Shown: positions 1 to 11,883, counted from the stretch's first letter. The stretch is DNA of 64,000 nt from Alectoria sarmentosa (GCA_009733775.1 WOGZ01000165.1:1-64000), one strand, 5' to 3'. Numbers and translations are program-made. Notes: generated from the letters alone by a model not told the origin.

Positions 1-38
1 TCCAACTCAAAAGCCACAAGAGCTGGCTCCACTGGACA

Positions 39-263
39 TTGATAACCTTCTTGAAGATCTTGTCGCAGAGTTCTGCAGATGATATGAGGCGCGCGGTGAG
101 AGTCAGACGTATTGAAACACATCTTGACAAGCGTAAGAGACAAGGGCTATCTAAAGACGAGAAGGACCTAACTGATAAGGAAGCAAATCTGGTAGGACGG
201 GCAACTGACATATTGCTCGACCCGGAGAAAATACAGAAGCATTATGAGCAAGGGCAAGCGTGA
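39..263 (+). CDS. Unresolved 3' end of a gene or coding remnant
   Basis: An open stretch of 74 codons, rich in Lys/Arg/Glu/Asp, runs from the window edge to a TGA at 261-263. An overlapping frame at 2-88 also reads as protein (acidic, Leu-rich) before stopping, so this may be the last exon of a gene cut by the window edge, or a frameshifted remnant. No family is recognised. The 264-478 stretch after it shows nothing I can name. Confidence 0.25.
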   Translation: MITFLKILSQSSADDMRRAVRVRRIETHLDKRKRQGLSKDEKDLTDKEANLVGRATDILLDPEKIQKHYEQGQA

Positions 264-478
264 AATATGAGGTACGGGCAACGATACGTCGGAATTCATG
301 GACGATGGCGTTGCATTGGGACAGAGGGGTGGGCTATCGATCAAACTTCTCTGTGAGTGCTACTTTGATGGGCCCAGACTTTCCTTGCTGTGAGAACTTT
401 TTTGACAGCTCTCCCCTTCCAGCGGGCTAATAGCGATCTTCGACCTCTTGATTTCCACTCCTCCTAACTACTCTTGTT

Positions 479-1121
479 CTAACTCTGATTCAGACTCGCA
501 GCATAGTTCCAAACAATTTCTCCCGTCCCCGCTATCTGTCCGTCTTTCAAATACTCAAAAGCAATACCGGGCAACCTGTATGCTTGCTGGAAACTCAGGA
601 ACATATTTGCCAGAGTGACAAGATCGCTGTACTCCATACTTTTGAGCGGCGGCTTCTGCGACACTATTGTCACGGTCAGACCGTTCTCGGAGCACCTGAA
701 TTGGTTATCGTCAAGCTGCAGATGCTGCTCCGCCACGTTCCAAATGGCGTCGAAAGATGTGGTAAGCATGTCGACTATGCAGGGGAGAATATTGAAGCTC
801 GAGATGAAACGTCCGCCTTTCAATGATGTGATACGTAGAGTGAGGCCGCCTATGACTTCATCGTAAGGTACCTTTGAAAGGATCTTGAGATCTGGATCAG
901 CTGGTCCAGCGGTCCTTGTGTGATGTCAGCCTTGATATCATCTATGAAGTCGAAGAAGGAGACGAAAGGACGCACAAGGACCCATTGACGCTGTTGAGTT
1001 TACTCAACGAAGGGATGTTCTCAAGGGCAGGCGCATTTGAGCGGCGGCCTGACCGGGCGAAGCACGGCAGCACAGCGAGTTGAAGAAGAATGAACGCGGA
1101 AAGCGACCTGATGTTCTTCAT
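479..1121 (-). pseudogene. Secreted-protein-like gene read in three frames
   Basis: The ATG at 1121 opens a classical signal peptide (MKNIRSL, then a Leu-rich core ending in CFA, about 22 residues), followed by a Pro/Ser/Leu-rich stretch. The coding sense then moves to a second frame (VLVRPFVSFFDFIDD...ADITQGP, about 985-905) and to a third (DPDLKILSKVPYDEV, about 905 to the stop at 479), which holds the 114-codon C-terminal part with two Cys. No intron of normal size fits between these frames, so single-base indels are more likely than splicing. I read it as a decayed small secreted protein of unknown function; a sequencing error or unusual splicing could also explain it. Confidence 0.45.
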
Positions 1122-2304
1122 ATCGAGAGTAAGGAAGGATCGAGTGCTGAATGCACAATGCGGCGGTGCTTTGTCGCAGCAAGGATCACACTCTTCAACA
1201 ACTTTTCAGAACTTCCCTGCTGGTCAACATTGAGGCTACCCATTTGCGATTCGTCGTATGCAACGCGCCTCGAGCGCTTCTCGAGTTCTCATGGCCGTCA
1301 AGAACTGCGCCTTGCCGATGCGATACCCGAGCCGTACCGTATGATGGGGGAGACCCTTTTCTCGATCGCTGGCTTTCCATAGGAGCTGGAAAGGCCAACC
1401 AGCATACTATGATCGACCCCGGACTAAGAAAGAGCGGAGTTTTAGCCTCGCGAATCAAGTCTTCGGGGGAGCACCCCTGTCTCACATCATGATGATATCT
1501 CGGTCCGAATCCTGCGTGTTGCGCGGAACAATGGAATGTTAGCATCTGCTTTTTCCCGGGATCACTGAACGGGTCGGATACTCGAAGAAGACGCACGTGA
1601 AGGGTCGACTTTCGAAAGTCTTGGTCTATGATTTCGAATTTCCGTCAGCTGCGATCTGGGCTAGACTAGGACTCGGCGACGTCGTTAATTGTCGACAAGT
1701 CCAGGCTTTGACAATATCGGGATATCTAGCACAGGGATGAGTTTTCTCGGATTTGGCTTCGAGAGTTCGAGAACCTGGTCGCCTGCAGCAGAGATGCCTT
1801 CCTTGTTGAGTGCCTTGAATCAACCCATCGGGAAATTGCGGGCTGATCTTGTCCCTGTTCTGCGCCTAAGAGCACCTGGTTTGACATGTGAGCAAACGTT
1901 TTGAGATTCTGGAGATGGTAGGAGATGGTATGGAACGAGCGATGGCTCCGCGGGAGGTTGTCTGGTTGTGGGGATGAGGCCGGGTAATTGGTAATGGTGT
2001 CAGTTGGAGAATGGGGACGAGGTTGGGTTGAGGCTGAGAAAAGGGAAGGGGGGGAGGGGTTTGGAGAGGGCGGTGTCAAGGTTGTTGGGGGGTGCAAGAT
2101 AGGGAGGGTGAAGTAGCGACTTGGGTCAAGTATATTCTTTGAAAGGGAAATCTACACAGATTGTCTTGGCCAGATCGAGGAAACGTCATTAGGATGGGAA
2201 TTTCTAGACACATGACGCCAGGGTGATGCCCAAGCCGAGGAGGCTCTCATCACTCCTCATAACCCTTCTACGCCACCTTTGCACTGCTCCACCTTTTCCC
2301 CAGC
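1122..2304. other. Gene-poor stretch, no supported gene
   Basis: Several overlapping open frames occur on both strands (for example 1151-1492 plus and 1195-1596 minus), but their composition is not protein-like and no splice-consistent model emerges. 1980-2100 is G-rich on the plus strand. It contains the 3' flank of the UDP-glucose dehydrogenase gene. Confidence 0.5.
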
Positions 2305-4177
2305 TTACAAAGTTCCCGTCCCCGCCTTGCCAATCCCCTCGACCCGAAAGCCCAACCTCCCCAACTTGGCCGCATCAACCACATTCCTCCCGTCAAACAC
2401 GTACATGGGCTTTCTCATGACCCTAGCAACATGGCTCCAATCCAGGCGTCCGTCGGGCTGAGTCTTCTCAATCGTAGCGACATGCTCGCTGATGCTGACA
2501 AGTGGGGCGGTGCCTTTGACGGCCGTTTCGTCTTCGTCGGTGACCGAGGTTCGAGAGCTCAGGTCTGCAAGGGAAGATTTGGAACTGATGCCGGTGGTGG
2601 AGGAGGTCGGCTCGGAGTCTTGGGATGAGCTCGAGGCTCGCTTGGCGATGCTGTGGCCGATTGTGGTGGGGTTGCTTTGTGAGGTGGTGGGAGGTTTGAT
2701 GGTCTTGTTGCTGAATTCATCCCATTCCGTGGCAATGACGATGGCATCGGCATCTTCGCAGGCTTCATAAGCGGATTTGCATACCGAGATGCGTTGCTTG
2801 ATCTGGTCGAACTTGTCATTGCCATATGACAGACTTTCCCAGATGGCGCTCTCTTCGACTTTGGGGTCGTATATCGTGACCTGGGCATTCTCAACGATCA
2901 GATGATTGACAATGCTAATAGCGGCGCTTTCTCTGGTGTCGCCGGTGTCCTTCTTGTAAGCGTATCCAAGAATGGCGACTTTCTTGTTAGTGAGGGTCTG
3001 GAACAGGCAAGCGACGATACGCTTAATGAAGCGGTCTTTCTGGTACTCGTTGATCTCGACCACTGAATTCCAATAAGAAGCAACCTCGGGTAGATGCATG
3101 GTCTCAGCAATGTAGACGAGGTTGAGGACGTCCTTTTTGAAACAGGACCCTCCAAAGCCAATGGACGATTTCAGCATTTTAGAGCCAATACGTCTGTCTA
3201 AGCCGACGGCAAAAGCGACTTCATCAATGTCAGCACCCGTTGCCTCGCAAACAGCACTCAGGGCGTTGATGCTGCTAATCCGCTGAGCCAAAAGGGCGTT
3301 GGCAGCGAGTTTCGCCATTTCTGCAGACCAGAGGTTCATGGTAATGACCCGCTCTCGAGGCACCCATCTAGCGTAGACGTCCGCCAGCGCAGCGCATGCT
3401 TGAAGTCCCTGCTCCGTCTTGAGCGATCCAATCAAAATCCTGTCCGGCACTAGCAGATCATTGATCGCGGTACCCTCAGCCAGAAACTCTGGGTTGGACA
3501 AGATATCAAACCGGACTCCAGGCCTGCCCATAGCCGAGAAGGTCCCCCTGATGCGGTCCGCGGTCTTGCAAGGTACCGTACTCTTCTCCACCACGATCTT
3601 ATCGTCCTCAGCCACCTCAGCAATCATACGTGCGGCTTTTTCAACAAAGACCAAATCCGCCGCTCGACCGGCGCCCATACCTGTGGATTTTGTAGGTGTG
3701 GGAACGCAGAGGAAGATGAGGTCTGCGGCGGCGATGGATTCTCTAACTCTGTCGGAGAAGATGAGATTGGGGGTTCGGTCAATGCCGTCACGCGCGGGCT
3801 TGAGGACCTCAATGAGACCGGGCTCGTAGATTGGAAGGTGGTCGGTGTTCCAGGATGCAATTCGCTGGCTGTTCAAGTCGGCCACTGTGACCTGAATGTC
3901 GGGACACTTGTTCGCTATGACGGCGCATGTTGGCCCTCCCTGCAGACAACTTAATCAACTTGTTGAACAGGGCAACGGCCAGTGGGTCACAAATACTGAC
4001 CACGTAGCCTGCTCCTAACGAGCATATCTTCCGGATTTTCCTCCGCACTACAGGCGTCTGTGAGTCGAATGAGATACCGTTCGGATTGGAGGATGGTATC
4101 CGTGTCTGAGAAGGAGCTGACTTGACGAAGTCGTGGGGAGGCATGTCTACGATTGGACCCTCCATGATCAATGGCAT
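2305..4177 (-). CDS. UGD1: UDP-glucose 6-dehydrogenase
   Basis: Oxidises UDP-glucose to UDP-glucuronate with two NAD+, in the cytosol. Two exons, 4177-4001 and 3939-2305, are separated by a 61-bp intron (gtcagt...ctgcag); the intron splits the NAD-binding motif so that GAGYV joins GGPTCA. Residues about 50-240 are the NAD domain (VPTPTK, STVPCKTAD, SNPEFLAEGTAI); the catalytic Cys is in GFGGSCFKKD near residue 327; the C-terminal UDP-binding domain ends with MYVFDGRN. The protein is 603 aa, longer than the roughly 390-490 aa common in the family, because of a Ser/Thr-rich insert of about 70 residues between EWDEF and LDWSHVARVM, plus a short N-terminal extension. All key residues that I can recognise are present, so it should be active. 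It sits next to a SLC35/TPT-type transporter on the same strand. Confidence 0.93.
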
Positions 4178-5126
4178 AGGGCAGATTGGTGGATGGTCAG
4201 GGGATGAAGGAGTAGGTCACATGAGGCAGTGAGGGTAGATGGTCGGATCGCAGAGGACAGATAGTGATAGATGGCAGCGATCTCATTGGATTGAAGAGGG
4301 AAAAGATGCCATGACCCAATGAATGGAATCGATGCAGACACATTCACATGCTCTTGGGGGTTGCCTTGCCAGATCAGAGGTCCTAATCCTGCGCTTCTTC
4401 GGGGATTGTTGGGAGAGTAGAATTGAGTATAGAGATTGAGAGGATTTATTTCTTCTGCACTTCTTCTGCACTTATTCTGCGGAACCGTAGATTCGGGTTC
4501 CTGGGCTAGCTCTTAGAAGCAATTGATTGTTGCTCGCCCGCAGCTCTAGCTTTCCTTCGTTTTACTTACGTGGGTCGCCTCTTGATGCTTGAAAGTAGAA
4601 TGTGCCCCCATTTTGCCGCTCTTACGTGGCTTCGGCTTGGGCCTGAGACCCCAAAAGCCACGAAGCGAGTCAGGGGCCGTTGCAGTTTGTCTTTTCAAAG
4701 CAACTTCTGGCGAAGAGTGTCGTGTGCCATTATTTCAAGCACTCTCATCGTTCTTATTACAAGGCCACCTCACTCGTACAAGAATTGCTGAAAAATCTAC
4801 GACGATATCATCGGAGATAGTGAACAAACAAGGCTAACAATTGCATGCATCAACCACTCGCATAATTCTCTCACCCCGTCAGAGACTAGCTGTAGGAAAC
4901 ATTAATGATATGCAGATATCACAATAGACCAGCGCAATCCTGCGGGCTCAGATTGCCCGCCAACTCGGCACGCCTGCATATAATCACTATCTTGACCAGT
5001 CATTCGGTGAACAATGATCTCAACACGAGCCGGCTCTGGAAGACTGAATGACATCGCCTTCGCACATGCTCGGCTGGTGCCGGGAGCTGCCTATCATGCC
5101 TTTCCTCTTTCTGTCCCACTTCTCAA
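4178..5126. other. Intergenic: promoter of UGD1 and 3' side of the transporter
   Basis: No open frame of protein-like composition. The 4178-4500 part is the UGD1 5' flank and is purine-rich on the plus strand. Confidence 0.5.
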
Positions 5127-6397
5127 TCAGGACACCCTCGGGCTTGCATCGGCATCGCTGCGCAGATCCTTTGCCATCGTAGCTTCCACCTTTTTGCCCT
5201 TGGAATCCAGCTCCACCTTGCTGTATATCCCTGCGCCCACTAGAGTTACCAGCATACCAGCTCCATTCCACACCCCCACCGTCACATCAAAGAGTACAAT
5301 TCCAAGTAACACCGTCAGACATTGCTTCAGATTGGCGCACACGGTCATAGTCAATGCGCCTGCGAGTTTGTTCGTCTGAAAGGAGGAGACGTTCAAAAAG
5401 AAGGCTAAGAGGCCGTTGCCGAGTAGTGCCGAACCGTAAGAAGGTGTGAGGTTGCCTTCCACGACCCAGGTCGAGAATGCGCTTGCTTCACCGGTAGCTA
5501 TGGCGTAGAGAAGAGACTGTACAGCCGCAAGAGGCGACATCCGTAAAAGTATCTCGAGCGCAGGGAGCGCAAGGCTGCCGGTCATGATTCGGTTTGACAT
5601 GACCGTCTTGAGCGCGGAGAGGACGACGCCAAAGAGTGTGAGGGTGAAGCCGATTCCAGTAAAGTAGTAGTCACCGTATGTGGCTAAACCGACGCCGAGT
5701 ATGACTGGTATAAGAGATATGTAGGTCGCTTGGGAATATGTCCGTCCGTAGAAGAAGCGATAGATGAGGATGGTGAAGATGGGGCAGGTAGATCGCATGA
5801 TTTGATGGAATGGTACTGAGACCATCGCACTGTTCTCATGAGTTAGTGCTGCTAGAGGCTATATTGCGGACGGCACTGACAGTGATACATTCGAGATTGC
5901 TATGTTGACGGTGAATAGAAACGAGAAGCTGATCAAGACCAAGTTCTCTCGGGTCGTGAGCTTTGACATCTTGAAGTGGCCGCGCAACATGAGTATGTAG
6001 CAGCCCAATGACGCCGAGGTCGTGTGCAAGGTAGTGAGCAACCATGGGAAAGCGAACTGCAAAATTCGCACGTCAGTACAAGCGCGAAACGTTGTCGGAG
6101 CACCACGAACAGCCTTGAAAGCCGTGGCGAACACACCTTTCCGAGTACTGCCTTGTTGTAGAGAGTGAGTGTGAGGTTCAAACCGAAATACAAAGCCAAA
6201 TAGAGATACTTGGTGCTTGTAGGTATTTGATATTCTGGTGCGATTGTTCCTGTACTTTGAGTTCGAAGATGTCGAGTTTGAGCCTCGACATCGCTCTTGA
6301 TAGCTAGAGTCTGATTTTCCATTCTTGAGTCTTGGCTGTTGGTTTTCTCATCTTCACTACCGTATGAGGAGTCGTGATAGGGACTCTTTTCTGCCAT
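5127..6397 (-). CDS. SLC35/TPT-type sugar-phosphate or nucleotide-sugar transporter
   Basis: Three exons: 6397-6137, 6056-5881, 5829-5127 (introns of 80 and 51 bp, frame kept), 379 aa. After a hydrophilic N-terminus of about 63 residues come roughly ten membrane segments of the TPT/DUF250 fold (drug/metabolite transporter superfamily). Recognisable stretches are LYNKAVLGK, FAFPWLLTTLHTT, SVPFHQIMRSTCPIFT and the SALKTVMSNRIMTG segment. Members exchange nucleotide sugars or phosphorylated sugars across Golgi or ER membranes; the substrate cannot be told from sequence. Its position between UDP-glucose dehydrogenase (same strand) and a divergent glycosyltransferase suggests a UDP-sugar, which is inference. 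Confidence 0.88.
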
Positions 6398-7348
6398 GGT
6401 TGCTGCCTTGTATCATGCAAGTAGAGGATGATTCAATGAAGGTAAGATGGGAAGAATCCCTGCTGATCATGATTATACTGTGATGCTATGCCAAGGGTAA
6501 ATCCGGTGGGAGGTTCCAAGGCGGAGCCCGACGTAGTAATGCTCACTCAAACTGAGCCTGATCGCTATTCGATGCGCAACTGGAAAAGCTTGCTGCGATG
6601 GAGCAGGAGATTCGAGTTGGGACAGACGCAATCCTCCTTCGGGACAGAAGGCCTACGCGGCTTAACCTCTTGCCGGTTGGGCCGAAGCTGCAAGGTAATC
6701 AATCAATCTTGTGCAAGTCTGAGGATGAAAGCGAAAGAAGCAGCTGCCAAAAAGGTACGGGTGCTGCAGAGTGAACAGACTCTAGCACTCTGCGACTGCA
6801 AGCCACTTGCTGTAAGATAAGGAATGATACTCTTTATTTTCCACAGGAGAGTTTCCGAGTTGATATGAGCGATTCCGCAAGACACAAGAGACTCCGGCAT
6901 TCGGCAACATCTTCGCTTATAAGAAATTAAGAATGTTAATACACGAAAGGCTTGAAGCTAACCGGCTTGCGTGGCTAGCGTCGTCAAGCCCTTTAAATCC
7001 AAGGTACCCCTGTCCTTTAGCGTACGCGTAAAATACGGGCAGTCTCAGTCTTTGGCGATAAGTCTTTGAACAGTGCTCGGTTTTGATGCGACCACGATAC
7101 ATTATCTCTGCTGGCTCAGAACATGATTATAATGTGTTCCGAACAAGTAACTCGGCATTCGTTACCGGTCCTTTCTCACCCTATTTTGCTTTGGAACATG
7201 TGTCTGATATAGATGCGTCGACCGAAACTTTCGGGGAGATTCAAGGAATCTGGCAGGAGTGAAGTCCCAGGTCGATGCCTTCAACCGCCGTCGCTCTGAA
7301 TTCTTTCAAACGACGACTGGAGATCGATCATAGCATTCTACCTTGATC
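6398..7348. promoter_or_regulatory. Divergent intergenic region, transporter / glycosyltransferase
   Basis: This 951-bp stretch separates the head-to-head starts of the transporter (6397, minus) and the glycosyltransferase (7349, plus), so both promoters must lie here. No individual factor site is clear. Small open frames (for example 6488-6820) are not protein-like. Confidence 0.45.
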
Positions 7349-9028
7349 ATGGTGTTCCTCCGGACCGGCGCCCGGGGCACTTTTGTACAGAAATCATTAA
7401 TCATCATCTTAGCATTCATATGTATAGCTTCTTTGTTAGCGAACCGCGAGAAAGTAAGTTCCTCAATGACATGTAGCAGAGTACCGCTCCAACTAAGCCT
7501 TGATCCAACATAGCTCTCTACTTCGATAAATAATACGGTTGGACGGCCTCAACAAGCATCGAACCAGGGTGACGCTGCTCCTCAAGATGCACAGGCGTCA
7601 ACGGAGGACATCCAGGCTCCTGCAAAAGACATCGAGGCAGCAGATGCGCATCTGCACCTCCTCATACCTGCAACCAGCAGCAATCAATACCTCTGCCAGC
7701 TCCTTCTTTCAGCATCCATCCTCAATTACCCCATACCCACTCTCATCAATTGGGCCACGAAGGAAGACGATAATGCATATGTCCAGCACATTGCAAAGGT
7801 CAGCAAGATTCTCGAATACCTGAAAAGCTTTCCCCAAGGCAAAGAAAACGATTTGATCCTCATTGTCGATGGATACGATGTTTGGTTCCAGCTGCGTTCG
7901 GACGTCCTGATAAAGAGGTACTTTTCCATAAACAACGCAGCCAATAAGAGGATATCCAAAACCCTTGGGAATGTGGCCGCAAGACAGGACATTAAACAGA
8001 CGGTGATATTTGGCCCGGACAAGCTATGTTGGCCCTCCGGGAAGGATGGAGGACGTGCTGCGTGCTGGGCATTGCCTCAATCCACACTACCCAAGGATTC
8101 ATTCGGCCCGATTAATGATACAGATATTGTCACGGCCATTTCTGACCCAGTCCACTCTCGACCGCGCTGGCTGAATTCTGGAACCGTCATTGGTACTCTG
8201 GGAGATGTACGAGCAGTATTTGAGGCCACTTTGGATTTTGTCCAGAAGAATCACACTTCGGACTCCGACCAGTGGTATCTCGCTAACCTGTTTGCCGAAC
8301 AAGAGTACTCGCGAACACTACTGCAACAAAAGCCATCTTTCAATGTGCCTGCAGAGCCCGAGATACCCGTCATTCAAAAAGGGCAGAAAACCGAATACCA
8401 CATCGGACTTGACTATGAATCTGAGCTCTTCCAGACTGTTGGCTACTACCAAAAGTTCATCTCTTGGCTGTGGTACGATGCTGCCAAAGGTGAAGGACAG
8501 CAGCTCAGCCAGTCCTTCACCAATCCTCACGGGTATGAGCTCCCAGAGGACATCCTTGCATCACCACCACCTTTCTCCGTGGAAAGCAAGTCTCACTGGG
8601 AGACTACAAATGAGGGTGATGAAGAAATAAGGGAAGCCGCAACCAAATTGCCTCTCGATCGTAAGTGGAAAGATTTGCCACTTGCCACCAACGTCGTCAC
8701 AAAGCAAATTTTCACCGTTTTACATTTTACCTTTGTGAAAGAGTTGCGAGATGAATGGTGGCGGAAAATGTGGTACTACCAGCAAGGCAAAGAATTGCTC
8801 CTGGCCTCTGCGAGACAGCCTAAAGCTCCAACCATCGACAAGCCAGTTCAAGGACGGATGTGGTGGAACGCAGAAGCCTCTCATTTGGCGGATTCTGAAC
8901 AGGTCCTGAAGTCGACACAAGGCCAGAAGGGCGGTGCCTGGAGTGACAAGGGAAAATGGGTCCCGTGGGATGAGGTGTGCTTGGCCTATGAAGGACTCAT
9001 CTTTCCCACGAAGAAGAAAGGTGAGTGA
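7349..9028 (+). CDS. Type II membrane glycosyltransferase, PLOD-GT-like
   Basis: Two exons, 7349-7453 and 7514-9028 (60-bp intron, gtaagt...tag), 539 aa. Exon 1 is almost entirely a signal-anchor (residues about 16-30, LIIILAFICIASLL), pointing to a Golgi or ER enzyme with a lumenal catalytic domain. A D-x-x-D metal/nucleotide-sugar motif lies at residues 154-157 (ILIVDGYDVWFQ), followed by FGPDKLCWP, ACWALPQS and RPRWLNSGTVIG. This order resembles the glycosyltransferase domain of procollagen-lysine hydroxylase/LH3-type enzymes, where a DxxD pair binds the metal. The C-terminal third (Trp-rich, after about 330) is unrecognised. The donor could be a UDP-sugar supplied by the neighbouring genes; this is not shown. 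Confidence 0.75.
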
Positions 9029-9450
9029 AGGATGAGGAGGAAGGCAGCAGCGGCGTATTGGATAAAATCTATGATCTGTGAGTATTGAATATACGTATAT
9101 ACGTATGAACGAATCGATGATCCTTAATTTTCAAAGCCAAGACGGCCAGTTTACCAACCTTTTCTCAAATGCACATCCTTTGCACCCCATCTTTACTGTT
9201 CTTTGGTGTTGAATTGCTTCTGGAATGCCTGCGAATGAAATGCCGCTTGACGTCATTTTGCAGGGGAAAGCGGAGCCCACAAAGTATACAAAAATCGTAC
9301 TGAAGGACCTCCACTTCGACATTGCGTTTGGGAGTCCCGTCTGCCAAGGTTTGCAATAAGCACAATTATTAGCCGACTCCTCTCATACCCATTCAATTGG
9401 GGGCGAATACTTGACACCCTCGAAGCATCCACCGGCCTCGCTTGGGGCAC
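9029..9450. other. Intergenic, nothing recognised
   Basis: Short minus-strand open frames at 9131-9450 overlap one another and do not resemble protein. The stretch holds the 3' flank of the glycosyltransferase and the promoter of the next permease. Confidence 0.45.
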
Positions 9451-11241
9451 ATGGCTTCACACAGGGAGAAAGATAGATCTTCCAAGCCGCGTCTCTCGCC
9501 CAATCATGACGATGCGAGCGTCGAGTCTTTCGAAAAGGATCTCGCAGCAGCTATTGTCTCGGATCATGCTCAGGAATTCGATTGCGCGACTGAGCGTCGG
9601 GTCTTGAGAAAGATTGATGTGTATTTGATCCCGTGGATGTGGCTTGGCTATGGGTTCGTTTACTATGATAAGGTAGGAGAAGGAGAAGAAGAAGAAGGGG
9701 AGAAGGAAAAAATGACACGATCTGATGATGCATCAAAAGGCCATCCTAGGCAGCGCCGTCCTCTTCGGCATGACCAAAGACCTTTCCCTCAGCGTCGTCG
9801 ATACTCACACCAACCCCCCAACGATCCTCACAACGCGCCTGAGTTGGGCTACATCGATCTTTTACTTCGGCATGCTCGCCGGGCTCTACCCTATGACTTT
9901 CATGCTCCAGCGCTTCCAGGTAGGGAAGGTACTAGGCGTTCTCGTCATCGTCTGGGGAATCATTGCTATGCTCATGGCCACCGTCACCTCTTGGCGCGGG
10001 CTCTTTGCTCAGCGCTTCTTCTTGGGGTTTGTTGAGAGTGTCATCCCGACTGCTTTCATGTGTATTGTCAGCGGGTATTACACCCAGCAGGAACAAGCTC
10101 TTCGGCAGAGTTGGTGGTTCTCTTCGACTGGAGGCTGGACGGTCATTGGCGGTGCGCTGAATTATGGCTTTGCTCAGATTACGGGTGGATCGTTGGCGAG
10201 ATGGCAGTATATTTACCTGCTAGCTGGCTCACTGACCGTGCTTTTTGGATGTGTGTGTTTTGCGGTCCCTGATTCCGAGGTGTCGGCTTGGTTTCTTACG
10301 CCGACAGAGCGCGTAGTTGCTGTGGAGAGGTTGCGGAAAGGCCAGACGGGTGTGCGGTGTCAGAAGCTCAAAGTTTCGCAGATTCGTGAGGCAGTTTTTG
10401 ATGTCAAGATTTGGCTCGTTGCGCTGATGATGGCTGCTGCGTATACTGTTAATGGTGCTGTCAGTGGCTTTGGTCCCCTGATTGTGTCAACGTTTGGGTA
10501 TGTCTCCTCGTAGAGCTTGAGGGTCTTCTTTCTTTGCTGACTTAAAACAGCTGGTCGACTCTTGACTCGATACTGCTTCAGTTTCCGCTGGGCGGCGTTT
10601 GCTTTATCTTCATTCTCCTCACGGGCTACCTTTCCAGCAAGATACCCAACATCCGCCTCATTCTTCTGATTCTCTGTTGCCTACCTGTAATCGCCGGCTG
10701 TGCTATGATCTGGCGAAGCAGCTGGACCCATCGAGCTGCCACCCCCGTAGCTGGCTACACCATCATTGGATTCTTTGGACCGGTGGTCTCACTAATAATT
10801 AGTATCGGCATGGCCAACGTTGCAGGCGCCACCAAGAAGAGCTGCACAGCAGCTGCAATCTTTGTTGCGTACTGCGTTGGAAATGTGCGCCACCATATTA
10901 CCCTCTTTATCTTGATAGCCCCGTTCTGATATAGACATTGCAGATAATAGGTCCGCAACTCATAAAAACGCCGACGATCAAACGACATTACCCTGAGCTG
11001 TGGCTCGGTCTCATTATTTGGTTAGTGCTTCACATTTCTCCTTTGAGAAATTGTTGAGGCCTGCTAATCTTTTGGCTTTAGCTACTGCATTGTCATCATT
11101 CTGGCCATGACATTATACTTTGTCCTGAATATGGAGAACCAGCGCCGAGAGTCTCTCCGAGTGGATGAGGAAGATCGAGATCGACTGGCGTTTATGGATC
11201 TGACTGACAAAGAGAACCCATACTTTCGATATGTGCTATAA
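9451..11241 (+). CDS. MFS permease, anion:cation symporter (allantoate permease-like) family
   Basis: Five exons: 9451-9672, 9740-10497, 10551-10884, 10944-11020, 11082-11241; all joins keep frame, giving 516 aa. The N-terminal cytosolic part is followed by RKIDVYLIPWMWLGYGFVYYDK, the typical start of TM1 in Dal5/Tna1-type carriers, then FYFGMLAGLYPMTFMLQRFQVGK, AQRFFLGFVESVIPTAFMCI and SWWFSSTGGWTVIGGALNYG. About 12 membrane segments are predicted, with PELWLGLIIW near the end. These carriers import organic anions such as allantoate, nicotinate, pantothenate or ureidosuccinate at the plasma membrane; the substrate is undetermined. The ATG at 9451 is the first in frame. Confidence 0.88.
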
Positions 11242-11592
11242 AGATTAGATTAGCAGCCGAGGTTGAGGTCGTCACCGTGCGTCTTCCTTTCCAGCCTATT
11301 ACTGCTGCACACAGTATAGCAACATGCTAGCGCTGTCTATGATCAGCAGTGGTCACGTTCAAGCTCTGTGAAGCCTAAGTAAAATTCGATGAATGACCAT
11401 TACCCCATGTATGGGGAAATAAAAGCCTTCCGGCCAGTGAGAGACAACGTCGACGCCACTAAGACGCATCTACATAGTCTAGCCTATCGACTATATGCAA
11501 TTTGATATATCTAGCTGTTCACAGACGCAATATGTTGTATGATTGAATCCTCGTCGGATGAAAGATCCTAGCAACCGGCCGACTAGTGCGAC

Positions 11593-11604
11593 CTGGGGCC
11601 CCGC
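11593..11604. promoter_or_regulatory. Paired CreA/Mig1-like sites
   Basis: Two abutting matches to the fungal carbon-catabolite repressor consensus SYGGRG: CTGGGG on the plus strand (11593-11598) and GCGGGG on the minus strand (11599-11604). They lie about 345 bp upstream of a sugar-porter ATG. The motif is short and occurs by chance, so binding is only suggested. Confidence 0.35.
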
Positions 11605-11875
11605 TCCTCAACGATTATTCGCCCTTTTACCCCGCAACCTTCAATCTTTTGGCTCAAGCATGATGCGTGATGAGCCAAAGTATTCAGAGTCGCCGAACAA
11701 AGGACCGAATTGCATGGACTGAAACCTTTACACCCCTCTGCAAATCATGGGAAACCTCGTCTATGGGACTATGGACGTCATGCATTGCACGGCCCTTCAT
11801 GGGTATGCATATAGAGTTAGAAGAGAATCCCAGACCCACCGGATGCTGCTCTCCCATCAGGTATCCGTCTCTTTA

Positions 11876-11883
11876 TATATACC
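11876..11883 (+). promoter_or_regulatory. TATA-box-like sequence of the sugar porter
   Basis: TATATATA lies 66 bp before the ATG at 11950, followed by a pyrimidine-rich leader, a usual arrangement for a strongly regulated fungal promoter. Confidence 0.4.

Noticed and set aside
1195..1596. Minus-strand open frame of 133 codons
   Set aside because: Composition is not protein-like, and competing frames on the other strand are equally long.
1726..2097. Pro/Ser-rich minus-strand open frame
   Set aside because: Low complexity from a G-rich plus strand; no start context or splice partner.
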